Positions 1 to 12,248 of a DNA stretch of 64,000 nucleotides are shown here, piece by piece; position 1 is the stretch's first letter; the number at the start of each line of letters is the position of its first letter. The notes beneath the pieces are model-generated. The model did no database searches, had not been told where the DNA came from, and was given only the letters and a program-made list of their open reading frames with translations. Location: NCBI GenBank assembly GCA_010015655.1, contig ML976668.1, positions 124,001 through 188,000 of the forward strand, read 5' to 3'. Made by a program: the position numbers and the translations under genes. The DNA comes from Bimuria novae-zelandiae CBS 107.79. Taxonomy: Eukaryota; Ascomycota; Dothideomycetes; Pleosporales; Didymosphaeriaceae.

Positions 1-3000
1 AGCTATAGTTTGACTTTTTTATTAGTAGTATCTCGTGATCCCACGCTTACTATCTTATTATATTCCTTAAACCAGTCTATAAATTCTTAGTATTCTACTA
101 GTAGACTAGGGTCTTTATTAGCTATTTTAGCTAATTTAACTTATAGGTAGCGTACCTGCTTTAGGTATTACTTAAAAATTTTATTTATCTTATAGACTAA
201 TATCTTTTATTGTTGAATGGGCTATACTAAGCCAAGCATATCGCGATATGATAGGGCTAGATAGTTGTACGATGGTACGGGTGAGAAAAGGGTCTGGTAT
301 TCAAGTCTTGTCTGTCTATTCTACGTACGGAGGAAAGGGGGTTATAAGGATTGATGCTCGCGCACGGTGACTATGGTCTGTGCCTTTGCCTGTCCGGTAT
401 TACATAACCATTGTCACCTGTCTTAAGACATCGCATTAGGTAGCTGCCCGTACTGCGTACGGACATTTATATTATAAATACGTAGTTCTCCTTTCTTACC
501 TAAGGTTCCTGGAGGGTTCCTTTCTACCGAGGCTCCACTTAGGCCGTTGCTGGTGGATTCCTAGGTAGGATCGTCCTTGCTATTTAATCTATCTATAGAT
601 TATATAGTTTTAGCTATTTATATCTAATAATAGCTTTTATATTACCTATCTCCGCGATAGTAAATAGATGCTAGCTTTTTAAGTTTTTAATATTAACTTG
701 TACCAGCGCTATTTTTAGGCGTAGCTAACTATTACTATATCCTTGTAATTAGGTCCTGTTCGTAAGTTCTATTTATAATAATATTCTCTTATTATAATAG
801 GGTGTTTTATATTTTTTAATTACTTTTAACGATATTAGATATACGTTTACCCCTAGGTTAATAAGTACCTTTATATAGCACCTATATATTATAATAGTCT
901 TAATTAAGCGTCTTTCTACTCTGTTGGTATCCGCTTAATAAGCTATAAGGATAGCACTATTACTAGTATAGCTTGTTATCTAGTAGCGTCCTAGTTTTTT
1001 TTAAATCCTTAGGCTTACTATTTACGCCTATAATCTCCTAGATCTAATCTTTAATTTATGCTAACTTTAAAATTTCTTAGTCCTTATGCTACTTATATTA
1101 TTAGTAGTATAGCTTATAGACCTCTCTTATCCTATTAGCTTTATATGTTCCTAGGATCCCGTGCTAAGAGCAATCTAGAGTTAGGCACTTATATATTATA
1201 AGCTTATAGTAGCTTATTTAGTTTCTAGAGGAAGCTACTTTCTCTTATAAACTTTAATATAAAAAGTACTAAGGACAACACTAATTTTATAAAATAAATA
1301 GGTAGGTTTCTTTTATCCTATTTAAGTTACTCCTATAACATTCTTAGGATTATAAAAATCTATGCCTTATAAGAACTATTTAGTTATGTACTTCTCTTAG
1401 GCGTGGATATTATAAGTATCCTTAAAGCATCTATACTAATTATTGTACTTATAGTATTTTATCTAGTAGAGTAAAAAGTATTTATAGTAGTTATTAGGTA
1501 CCCTGCACTAATCCTTGCTTAGTTAATAGTAGTCTAGATTTCTAAGGATATAAGCTACCTTAACTTATTCTTTATAGTGCTATTAATATTCCTTTTTTAT
1601 ATATTACTACCATTCCGCACGTGCATGTTACTTAACTATTATAATTTAATATAAGTAACGTGCTAGGACTCCTTATAGCTTTTTAGCTAGCTAATAGGCG
1701 TCCTAAGTATATAGTTCTTACATAATTATCCTTTTATTATAATAAGGTAGGTAATACATTTTGCTATTATATACCTAGCATGTTTTATCTACTAGTTAGC
1801 TAAAGATTTTATATTTTTAGAGAACTATTTATTCCATTACTTACTTTATTTGGTTAAGAGTCTCCTATGTAAGGTCCTTATTATCTACGACTAGGGTAAG
1901 CGTAGCTATTACTATATTAAGGAGGTTAGTTATAATAATTTCTATCTTTTACTTTTTATAGTCTCTCGTAAAGTGCTCTTATTCTCTATACCGAAGACAT
2001 GCTTTATCCTTAAATTATTGCTATTTTTCCTTAGGAGAGATAGTACTCTTGCTTTACTTAGTCTATTTAGGCTTTTTATCTTTATTAGCCTATTTCTTGT
2101 GCTAACGTGCTTTATTAGTAATAATAACATCTCTATCTAAGTCCTATTTTAGGTAGATAAGGACAGAAACCTTTTTTTTATAAATTTTTATTCTCTATCC
2201 CTATATTTTTAACGTCGTTTCTAAAGTTAATTATTAGCTTATTAGGCGTTAGTTTGTACTTCTTTTAGCTAGATAGCCTTTAAAATATAAACTAGCATAT
2301 CCTTAACTTCTTCCTTTAAGCCATTATAGTATATAACTATAAGTAGTGACTTGTCCTAGTTAATTAGGGATTAGAGCTATTTAAACTTAGCTATATAATT
2401 ATTAACTAACTTTATTTAGCGTAGACGTTATACCTATAGTTTAGCCTAGTATTCTTTATTAATAGTGCTAAACATTTTATCTAGAGCTTCCTTAAACGTA
2501 TTTTAATTAGTAAAGGCTTTTTTTACATGTTCCTTATACTTATCTAGGTCACCGTCATGCTCTAGATATTACTTTATTATAAGGTGTATCTATTGGTTAG
2601 CCTTACTCTTTATATTTATACCTATTACTAGGATCTCATCCTGTTCTGTTAAGAATTTCTTTTAGTTATAGTAGATATATAACTCTATTTTAGTAAGGAA
2701 TATTCCTAGCCCCTTTTATCTATTATAAAGGTTAGGTAAGGGTATCTTAGGTTAACGTTTAAGGGTTACTATAACCTAACTAGTTAGTTATTTTATAAGC
2801 TTTTATAGCTTTTAATCTGCTTTACTTGCTCGACGGCTATAGTCTAGACCGTAAGAGCTAGAGGGCTTAAAGTAATAATAAGTTTAACTACTAAAGTAGC
2901 TAGGGTCGTGCTTAGTCTAGCTATTATACTATAGGGTAATTAAAGTATTATAAGGCGCTTACATCTTGGTCTGATCTAGATTAGGACAGCAAGACTAAAG

Positions 3001-3421
3001 TAGCAATTTATAAATTATTTAGTAATATAAGTTAATGCAATAACTTAGCGAGTGGCTATATAATCTAATCTTATAATAAATAAGATAACTATTAGTCTAT
3101 ATAGAGAACGTACTCGTGCAGAAGATATATAAGTCAACTATAAAAAAGGAAATAATAATAGGAAAACTATTATATTATATACTAGTCTATTTCTTCCTTT
3201 TTTTTCTAGGTAATCTAATAATTACCCTCGTCCTTAGCAGATTACATTTGATCTAGCATTAAAGCTAGTTCTTGGCGGATCGTGATCACGTGGCCCCTAC
3301 TAACCTAAGCGGCCCCGCGAGTCCTCGTAAGCTAGCTGTAGTACAGCGTCATTCACCTCCCTTTATCCATTATTAGTTATAGTAGTGCCATAGCCTAGGT
3401 AGGTTCGTTAAGCTCGTAACA
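1..3421 (-). mobile_element. Degraded Ty3/Gypsy fragment (gag and protease), cut by window edge
   Basis: AT-rich, stop-filled sequence. Read on the minus strand, about 2,900-2,190 gives a recognisable Gypsy gag (pieces such as FKEALDKMF, VNNYIAKF and NGLKEEVKDML), and about 1,000-780 gives a retroviral-type aspartic protease remnant (INLGVNVYLISLKVIKK). The order gag then protease on the minus strand means reverse transcriptase and integrase would lie left of base 1. A less mutated stretch at about 3,240-3,421, ending GTAACA, may be part of its 5' LTR, but the partner LTR is outside the window, so the border is a guess. It is interrupted by the solo LTR at 211-465. No frame is open; this is a relic. 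Confidence 0.6.
211..465. repeat. Solo LTR, 255 bp, target duplication TTTAT
   Basis: A GC-richer island in AT-rich sequence starts TGTTGAAT and ends GGACA (TG...CA). It is flanked by the same five bases, TTTAT, at 206-210 and 466-470. No second copy of the sequence was noticed in the window, so the family is unknown. Orientation cannot be decided. Confidence 0.7.
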
Positions 3422-4570
3422 CTACCTATCTAAAAACTATCCTATCTATTTTTATAGTTAAAGATTTACTTAGCTAGCTTAGGCGCTTCTAATAATAATA
3501 TTATTAACTTAACTTAGAAGCATTTTTTTCTATACTAGTAAGGTAAGTAATTATAATAAGCGTTCGTACTATTTTAACGCTTATATACCTAATAGGTAAG
3601 AGTTAAAAAGTTTTATAATTCTTTTGCTAAAAAGCGTTGCCTATAAAGACTCTTTTTAGTCTAGCCCTATATAGGACTAAGGTATATAAGTTTACTAACT
3701 CTCTTTAGGAGTATTAGTGCTCGTCTTTAATCTTATAATAGGATTAATTAGTAGGTTTTTTTAGGTTTAGGTTAGGGTAACTTTTAAGCTACTTTATTTA
3801 TAAGCTAAAGCCTTTGCCTTATATATAAAATTTATTATTTAAGAAATTTAATTTACCTGCTAATCTACTTTTTATATTACTTACAATATATGCATGCTTT
3901 GCCTATTACTTTTAATAATATATAGCTTTTTTATATAACTTTATTATAAAAGTTTTTTTCTTCTCTACTATTCCATTTTCTTACGCTAAGGCTGTCCTGG
4001 CCCTACACTATTCCGTTTTTGGGTAACTTCTTTAAGGAATCGCTAGTATATTTTAAGGATTTCCTTATAATTTTCTATATTGCGACCTTATTAGACTATT
4101 TTAACTATTTAATAAGGTATTAAAACCTCCTACTACTATCTTATAATAAACATTTTTTCTTTACTTTATAGTAGTTAGCTGCATTATAGTTTAGGATGTT
4201 AAAAGGCCTAGGGTGAAAGTTCTTTTATAGAAGAAATATTTACTATTGCTTAAAGAGTAAAATATAGAATACTAAATATATTCGCGATATTAAAGCTATT
4301 AGTATAGGTAAGTAGACAAGCTTACCTATCTTTTTAAGTACTTTAATTAGCCCTAATCATTAATAGTGAAACTTTTTTTAAACCTTTTATTAAAGTAATA
4401 TTCTTATAGTTAAGGAAAACTTTATCGCTAAGGGAGACGTAGGCTACAAAATGCTTTTTATTATACTATTACTAGTATTAGTCTTGCAAATAGCATAGAT
4501 TTACTACTACTATTTCTTAATTACTAAACTACTTTTTTATATTTTCGACGACCTGCTAGCGTAGGTCTAC

Positions 4571-4837
4571 TGTAACGGCCAGCAAGATATAGCCTTGCGG
4601 CTGATAGATTGGCGCTATATACAAAGACTCAAAGCTAAAGAAGAGAAAGGGATTGAGAGGGCCGAGTAGGCGGCATAGAGTCTGCCGCTATCTAGTAACT
4701 GCCATCTCAATTCTGCGACTGCCTTCTCAGTGTAGCAGCTGCCATCTCAGTGTAGCAGCTGCTATCACAGCGTGGCAGCTGCCATCCATCGCCCTTGTGA
4801 CGATGCCCAGATCACAGCAAGTCCCACGATCGTCACA
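4571..4837. repeat. Solo LTR, 267 bp, target duplication TCTAC, with internal minisatellite
   Basis: It starts TGTAACGG and ends CGTCACA. TCTAC occurs directly before (4,566-4,570) and after (4,838-4,842). It is much less AT-rich than its surroundings. It lies inside the minus-strand Gypsy chromodomain fragment. No other copy was noticed in the window. Confidence 0.8.
4695..4788. repeat. 20-bp minisatellite, almost five units
   Basis: Units of 20 bp begin at 4,695, 4,715, 4,735, 4,755 and 4,775 (last one partial). The clearest unit is gcagctgccatctcagtgta; the others differ by a few bases. The array lies wholly inside the 4,571-4,837 solo LTR. Confidence 0.85.
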
Positions 4838-4954
4838 TCTACTAACTATACTATTAAATGCTACTAGTTTTAATCTAAAGTAAGTTTAATAGGGGAAAAG
4901 TCTATTATATACGTACTTTATATATAGTAATAATTTTACCTAATTATCCTACTC

Positions 4955-5339
4955 TGTATCGGCGCTGGTCACTCAAAGGATCTGTTTAGGCGTTTCTACT
5001 CAGAGGCATATGGGAGTGCATGGACAAGGAGGTAATCAAGAATGCATTGAGTGCCAATAGGCCTGGTACGAAAAGATACTAAAAAGGTACTAAACTATAT
5101 ATAATAAATAAGGAAACTATATACCTAAAGTACTTAGTAAATATTACCCTAAAGAGCTAAGTGCTAAGGTATAAAGAAATTATCTAATAAACTAAGGGGC
5201 CTGTCTAATAAGGATCTAATATAAAGCGGTATTGGAAAAACAATCTCAAAGGCCGACGCTAATCCGAATCGGATCGGTGTCGGGGAAACAAGTCAAATCG
5301 TGTGACTTTATAAGTTGGCAACTGTATGACTGCGTTACA
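4955..5339 (-). repeat. Solo LTR, 385 bp, family also at 6,360 and 24,864; target duplication TACTC
   Basis: Starts TGTATCGGCGC and ends GCGTTACA, with TACTC at 4,950-4,954 and again at 5,340-5,344. Its reverse complement matches 24,864-25,249 and, in mutated form, 6,360-6,789 (shared parts include the ends and a tract around cctggtacgaaa). Strand is given relative to the 24,864 copy; true LTR polarity is unknown. It interrupts a Gypsy integrase relic. Confidence 0.85.
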
Positions 5340-6359
5340 TACTCGTGGTTTATATAGATTTATAAATATAACTTTATTTTTTAGTTCTAACGCTCTATCT
5401 CTCTATTAGTCTAAAGGTAAAACACCGTAAGTAAATGCTTCTAAATATTTAGGTAGTAGTAAATATTAGACTAGAAATAGGTTATAAATATAAATCCTTA
5501 ATTAGTAAATAGTAAGGCCAGTACTCTAGTTTTAGGAATACTTACTATAAAAGTGGTTTAGCTAATTATTAAAACGTAATTGTTTTATTTACGAGCAGGT
5601 ATTAGATATACTTTATAAAATAATTTACTAAGAGTAATATAGGGTTATATTAATTATCTTTTTTATCCTTAGACTAAGGGAAATCTATTATAAAGTCCAA
5701 AAAGAAGTACTCTTATGGCTTATTAGCTAGTAAAAGTAGTTTCAGGAACCCCAGTGAGTTATATTTATAACTTTTATTTAACTAATAAAAAGTATAATAG
5801 TAGACATACTTCTAAATATTAGCCTAAAGACGGTTTTAAAAGTACTTTTGCAGTCCTTATAACGCTGCAATATCCCTTTATAAAATTATTATACTTTATG
5901 ATAAGGATATCTTCTTATAGAGTAATACTATTAGGGACCTACACTTTTCCTAGTCTATAGAGGATGTTACTAGTATTAACTATTTAGCTAGGCGCGTCCT
6001 TCTTTACCCTGCCCTCTTCTCAGCGCGTTAGTAACTGATACTCAGAGTAGGCTATATTACGAGCTTAAGATTCTTTAATATAATTAAAGAGGAGGTTTAG
6101 TACTTCTAATATAAACGTAGTATCTTGAAACGCTACTTTACGCACCTATTTGTATAAAGAGGTAGCGCCTATATATAAGGCCTCAACTATTAATACTTAT
6201 GCGTATTATTTAGGTAATAATAATATATTAACACCGTGCTTAGGCTACTCTTATACTACTTTAAATAAATTAGCCGTAAAAGAGTTATTATAATTAGTAG
6301 AGCTTATAATGCTATCCTGGGATAACGTATTATTAACTAGGCTTATACTATAAATATCC

Positions 6360-6789
6360 TGTGCTTATAATCCAGCCATCCAGTTACCCAACTTATAAAG
6401 TTATACGATTTAACCTATTTTCCCGACACCAATTCGATTCGAATCAACTTTAGTCTTTAAGATTGTTTTTCTAATACTACTATATATTGGACCCTTATTA
6501 GACCTATTATATATCCCTTCTGCTAGGGTTCCTTATTAGATAATCCCCCTTAGTTTATTAGATAAGCCTTTTGCTTCTTAATATTTAGCTCTCTAAAATA
6601 ATATTTTCTAAGTACTTGGGTATATAGTTTCTTTATTTATTATATATTGTTTAGGACCTTTTTAGTACCATTTTATACTAGGCCTATTAGCATTTAATAT
6701 ATTCTTAGTTATATTCTGATCTACGCACTCCTATATCCCTTTAAGTAAAAATATCCAAATAGATTACTAAAGGAACTAATGCTAATACA
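6360..6789 (+). repeat. Mutated LTR of the same family as 4,955-5,339
   Basis: This stretch aligns to the reverse complement of 4,955-5,339 over its whole length, with many C-to-T and G-to-A differences, and ends ...AATACA. The pair forms a large inverted repeat around 5,340-6,359, but each is probably an independent LTR insertion because the other copy has its own target duplication. No matching duplication was found around this copy. Confidence 0.6.
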
Positions 6790-7034
6790 TTATACTAAAA
6801 AGTTACTATAGCTATTAATAGCATTAAAATACTATTATAATTCGACAAAATAATCTTTTTAATTCTTTAATTTCCAATCGGCGTACTTTTAGACTTAAAA
6901 GATAAAATACGAAAGACCTTTTATTAATTAAAGCCATTAGATTTAGAACTCTTAGTTCTGTATTATATTAGGTTAATTTTTAAAAAAAAAAAAAAAGTCG
7001 CGTTAGAGTGCGCTAAGATAAAAGTCTATAACTA

Positions 7035-7210
7035 TGTCAGATAAAAAGCATATCAAGTTCGGAGGATCAGGGGTAGCCCGAAAAAGGCCGGGGATTAACC
7101 GAGAACACACAGAACCTGCCGAGGGAACCCCGTAGACAGAAAGAACAACCTAATACATTAATTCAACCCCCCGAATTATTAGGACATCTATTAAGACGTG
7201 ACATCTAATA
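7035..7210 (+). repeat. 5' LTR of Copia element 7,035-12,243
   Basis: 176 bp, differing from the 3' LTR at a handful of positions, all C/T or G/A. Its mutated positions lie in the 3' half, facing the element interior. Confidence 0.92.
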
Positions 7211-10200
7211 ATTCAGAGTCTTACTGCCTTAACAAGAGCGAAAATGGCAACCTAAAACCTAAATTAAACTAACGGAACGATTATTCTTCGCGATAACACC
7301 AAATACTATAGCTAGCTTAATTAATTATAAGCCCGCTGCGTCGCATATAATATATAGGCGCAAGTCGACCCTGATTTAGCGATTACCCTACTTACGGAGC
7401 CATTTGAGCCCGAGCTACCTGAGACGGCAGACTATACGCTAGCTGCAACCCTTCCAGACGGCGTCTTACTATTAAGACTATCTGAACTTTCGTCCGCTGG
7501 ACTAAAGAGCTACAAAGAGGATTTAGACCTCTATAAACTCTGGATAGAGAAATACAAGATGCAGTACACAAAGTATAAGACTAAAGTCGCAAGTTTGCAG
7601 CAGATTGTAGTGTTTATCTAGTTATTAGTAGTACCGTATCTACAACGCACTTGCTGTCTCCTAGATACTACTATTAAAGAATAGATTATAAAGCTAAAAG
7701 CAAAAGTAGGAGTTACCTCTAAGTTTAAATAAGAGTAAGCGCGACAGCGATACTATAGCTTGTTAAAGCTTCTACGCATAGTGAATAACTGGGACATATA
7801 GCTTACTAAATATGATTATGCCGTAATAGAGGCCGAGACACTAAACGTGTCCGATACCACATAATTCAATCCTGTGGCTATAAACTTTATGTTAGTAGTA
7901 AACAAGATAGCTCTAGTATAGGCTGCAACCTTCCAATCAAATAGAAAGGACCTACTTGGCATGGACCGAAAGGACATGATAGGACGTTTCCGAGAATATA
8001 TAATGCTAAATTATCTAATAACGCGAAACAGAAGCTAAAAGGCAGCGTTTGCAATAGAAGACTTATCTTATCTTGCTAAAAGTAGCTAAGCTACCTAGAG
8101 CATGCAAGGGGATCCCTAACATGCAGAAATAGGAAACTCTTAGGGTATAAAACGGGGTAGACCCTAACATTAACGTATAGCTGTGAAGGATGATGATCGT
8201 GCACCTTTAAGCTCTTTAAACCCTTAACGAGGTAGTGGTAACTCCGCTAAAGCGGACGCTAATCGTGGTAAACCTGCTAAAGCAGGCACTAATAAAACCG
8301 CCAAGTGTCTAGCCTGCGATATAAGACACCCTATTAGGGAATGCTTTTATCTCTACCCGGACAAAGCACCAGAATAGTGGGAGCTAAACCTAAGAATAGC
8401 TAAATACGTTGCTCTGAAATAAGAGCACGATGCCGATTTTCAAAGTCTACTAAGAGCTTAAAGCAGACCTAGAACTAAGACTCTATCCTTTAAGAATTCC
8501 TATACCCCAACTCCAGAGATCACTAATTAGTAACTAAATAGAAGACAGATTTTAAAGGTGCAAGCCGCCTATTCTGCGACCTTTACTATAGACTAATTTG
8601 ACTATCCTCTTTAGCGTTCTTTTATCCTTGACTCGGGCTCGACGTGCCACATCACGAACGACCCCGACTAGATTTAGAACTATTAGCCACCTACATAAGG
8701 CGACTTTATATAGGTAGGCGACACTTAAATCTGGGTAAAGGGATACGGAACTGTTATCTTGAACCTAAAACACAAACAGGGAGCTAAAAGACTAGTACTA
8801 CATAACGTAGTAATATGCCTAGACATGCTATATAACCTAGTCTCCTTCTAAGTGCTGAGGCAGAAGGGATTCTAGTAGGATACCTAATTAGAGCCCACTG
8901 CCCTAAAGCGACTAAATAGAACAACTATTAGAGAGCTTACCGAAATTTATAGATAATAAGTATTGGAATACTAACCCGTGCACTATGCAGCGCACTATAC
9001 GCATTCTTATAATTCTTAAACGTAACGACGACCTTAAAGAGCATTAGCCCTCCTATGGCACAAAAGGCTTAGTTATCCAGGACCCGCCGTAATCGAGCAC
9101 TTAGTGCAGCGAGCTAAGGGGGTGCGCGTTAAGGGAATTATAATAGTAGAGTGTAACTTATATAGAAGAGCAAAGATGCGAAGGCAGATAAGCCGCGCAC
9201 CTAGGATTAATAAGCAAGGACCCGCAGAAAGGCTTTCTATTAATTTCCACACCTACGAATCACTATCGTTTAACAAAGAGAAGAGCCAGATGCTCGTTAT
9301 AGACAGATATTCCGGTCTCTAATGGGACTTCTACTTCACGGATAACCGAACGGCAAGGTTAATTATTAAGACATTAATAATCTTCTTTAGATTTCTTAAG
9401 AACCAATATGACATCACTCTAAAAGTTATTAAAACGGACAATAAGATTACCACAGTTAAACCCGAAGTTAAGCGGTGGCTAAAAAGCCTAGGCATAATTA
9501 TTAAGCCTTTAGTACCAGACACGTAAGCTTAAAACGGCGGCGCTAAACGCTTAAGGGGCGTGAATAAAGAAAAATCTCGCGTAATACGTCTGGACGCAAA
9601 CCTTCTATAGGAACTCTAGCCTAAAATCACAAGAGCTAGAGTGTATTTATACAATTAAACGCCAAACTACACGAATAACTAGAAAATACTATACGAGATA
9701 TTCTTCACACGAGTATTACTAGCTAATAAGATCGTTACGTCTATTAAGAAACTAAACTTAGCCTACCTGAAGGCGTACGGATGCAAAGCATTTGCTATAA
9801 CAGACGATACCTACTATAGAAAATCAAGACTACAACGACTCGACCCTAAAGCATAGATCGGATACCTTATTAGATACTAATTATTAAACATTTACTAAAT
9901 ATGGATACCGACGCTGGCTAAGGTTATCAGCACGCGAGACGTCGTATTTAATAAAAATATAATCTTCGACAGGAAGATAGAGGATCTAATAAACAACGTT
10001 ATGCATAATACGCTAGCCGAGATAGCTATATATATTAAGATAATTAAGCTACCACCACCGGTGCACTAACTAGAAACCGAATTATTCTACGAAGACGATG
10101 TTGCAGAAAACGAATCACCCACAAAGGACGAAGTAGACCCACTAGGCTACTATCGAGGAAGGAAGATTAGAGATCACTACCTAACACTACCTTTAACTCC

Positions 10201-12067
10201 ACTACCTGCAGCTCTGCTAGCACAGCTAATAACAGGGGAAAATATAAACCTACCCGAGATTACTTTATCTAAGACAGTCCCCTAGGCAGCAGCTTTCATG
10301 GCAGGAACAAAAGCAAGAAGGGTCAGAAAACACAATAGGAACACGATCAACAAAGCCTAGATAAAAAGACTACTAGCGAAGGGCGTTAAGATTTACTAAT
10401 TATAGTTACCTCCGCCACCTACTTGTAAAACGGACCTTGACTAATATCTAATAGGAGAATTATTCCGGGAAGCGCAGCAATCGCATCTAGACAGTTACAG
10501 AATTACCTAATCCTGGATAGAAGTACCGTACAAGATAGTAAAGGTAATAGGCTAACAAATCCTAGACTGCATGTAGGTGTATGTATACAAGTTTAATAAA
10601 TATTACTAGTTTATTAAGTGCAAAGCGCGACTGGTAGTTAGAGGAGACTAATAACGCAATATAACCTCCCAGGACACCTACGCAGTAATATTAGCCGGAA
10701 GATCCTTTTGCTTACTTATAGTAATTACTGCCAAATATAACCTCGAACTTATATAATATGACGTTACTAACGCGTTTGTACACGTATTACTAGATTAAGA
10801 AGTCTATATGCGCATGCTGCCTAGATATTAAAAACCTAGTACTGTCCTTAAAGTCTAAAAGGCACTCTACGGACTGCGAATCTTACCACTTCTTTAGCAG
10901 AAAGAGTTCACAGCTACGCTTATTAAGTTTGGTTTCTAGACCGTGCCCCATGAGCCATGCTGTATAATTAAGGATAGTATTATTATCTTCTTCTACGTAG
11001 ACGACATTATTATTGCGCACCACCGAGATAAAGCCGGCTAAGCTTAGCAAGTCGTAGAATAACTTAGGAAGAAATACTTAATAATAGGCGGAGAAGACCT
11101 ACTATAGTTCCTAGGAATTAAAGTGATTAGAGATTAGCAAAACTGACTTATTTAACTCTCCTAGGCCGCATACTATAACAAAATTAGCTGGCTGGTTGAT
11201 GACCAAACAATCCGACATGACACCCCAATGGGCATAGGGGAGCTCAAGCCGAGAGAAGGGCTGGCTTCGCTTACAGAGATTAATAAATACCAACGTAAGA
11301 TCGGATCACTCCTATATGCAGCTGTTAGTACCCGACCAGATATTATATTCGCAACTTTAAGGCTAGCGAGATTCTTGTTAAATCCTAGTCTAGAACATTA
11401 TTATGCGGCTAACCGAGCCCTGCTGTACCTTAACGAAACAAAGTGGAAGACACTTTAACTTAGAGGAGGCAAATTCTTGCAGGTAGTAAGTAATGCCTTA
11501 TTTATAGACAACACTCTAGACTATAAGAGCTCGCAAGGCTACGCTATTAAGCTATTTAACGGCCTTATTACATGGCGTGCAAGCAAACAAGACACTATTA
11601 CTATGTTAACTATAGAAGCCAAGCTCCTTGCTCTGGCGCAAGTCGTAAAGGAAGCTATCTTTATATTGAGATTAATAGAGGAACTAAAAGTTAAGCTACC
11701 TAGCCTTACTATTATAATCTAATGTAACAACTAGCAAACTATTTAGCTAGTAACGTAGGAGATCTTAAAGCTGCATACGAAGCTTTGACACGTCGATATA
11801 TATAACTACTAGCTCCGACAAGAAGTAACCAGGGGAAGGATAAAGGTGGAATACACTAAATCTATAGAGATAATTGCAGATGGCTTAACTAAAGCACTTT
11901 TGGTAAATTAGTAGCAGAACTTCCTAAAGCAACTGGGACTGGTGGAGGTAAGGGATTAAAAGGTAGCTAATAAAGCACCTTTAGAGGAGATTCAAGACTA
12001 GCTTGATAACCTCACCCTTGTCTGATAACCTTGGCCATGGCTCGAACGGCTCTAAGCTGAGGGGGTG

Positions 12068-12243
12068 TGTCAGATAAAAAGCATATTAAGTTCGGAGGAT
12101 TAGGGGTAGCCCGAAAAAGGCCGGGGATTAACCGAGAACACACAGAACCTGCCGAGGGAACCCCGTAGACAGAAAGAACAACCCAATACATTAATTCAAC
12201 CCCCCGAATCATCAGGACATCCATTAAGACGTGACATCTAATA
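12068..12243 (+). repeat. 3' LTR of Copia element 7,035-12,243
   Basis: 176 bp. Its mutated positions relative to the 5' LTR lie in the 5' half, again facing the interior. Followed by the AACTA target duplication. Confidence 0.92.
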
Positions 12244-12248
12244 AACTA

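Larger units (their letters stand above)
3430..6359 (-). mobile_element. Degraded Ty3/Gypsy integrase and chromodomain fragment
   Basis: Minus-strand reading gives a Gypsy integrase at about 6,100-5,350 (pieces such as YFFLDFIIDFP and the PWEYLSLDF-like region with stops) and, further along, the integrase C-terminus plus a chromodomain at about 4,450-3,950 (piece YLIKWLK). Everything is riddled with TAA/TAG. Two solo LTRs (4,571-4,837 and 4,955-5,339) are inserted in it. The 3' LTR should lie near 3,430-3,950 but could not be delimited. Chromodomain-bearing Gypsy elements (chromoviruses) target heterochromatin in known cases; here only the domain remnant is seen. Confidence 0.6.
7035..12243 (+). 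mobile_element. Complete Ty1/Copia retrotransposon, TSD AACTA, mutated
   Basis: Two 176-bp LTRs (7,035-7,210 and 12,068-12,243) start TGTCAGA and end TCTAATA (a mutated TCTGACA). AACTA lies at 7,030-7,034 and 12,244-12,248. The plus strand carries, in Copia order: a gag zinc knuckle near 8,302-8,345 (CLACDIRHPIREC), protease near 8,630 (LDSGSTCHITND), the GAG-pre-integrase motif near 9,055 (LLWHKRLSYPG), integrase core 9,230-9,640, reverse transcriptase 10,560-11,120 (FFYVDDIII near 10,995) and RNase H 11,230-11,940. A purine tract (gctgaggggg) stands just before the 3' LTR. Many stop codons (from CAG, CAA, TGG) make it non-coding. Mutation is milder than in neighbouring relics, so it is a young insertion. 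Confidence 0.93.

Noticed and set aside
4653..4883. 76-codon plus-strand open frame
   Set aside because: It lies across the solo LTR and its minisatellite; no start context, no family, and GC content of the LTR explains the lack of stops.
4955..6789. Large inverted repeat as the ends of one DNA transposon
   Set aside because: The left arm has its own TACTC duplication directly at both ends, so it is a solo LTR; the right arm is another copy in opposite orientation.
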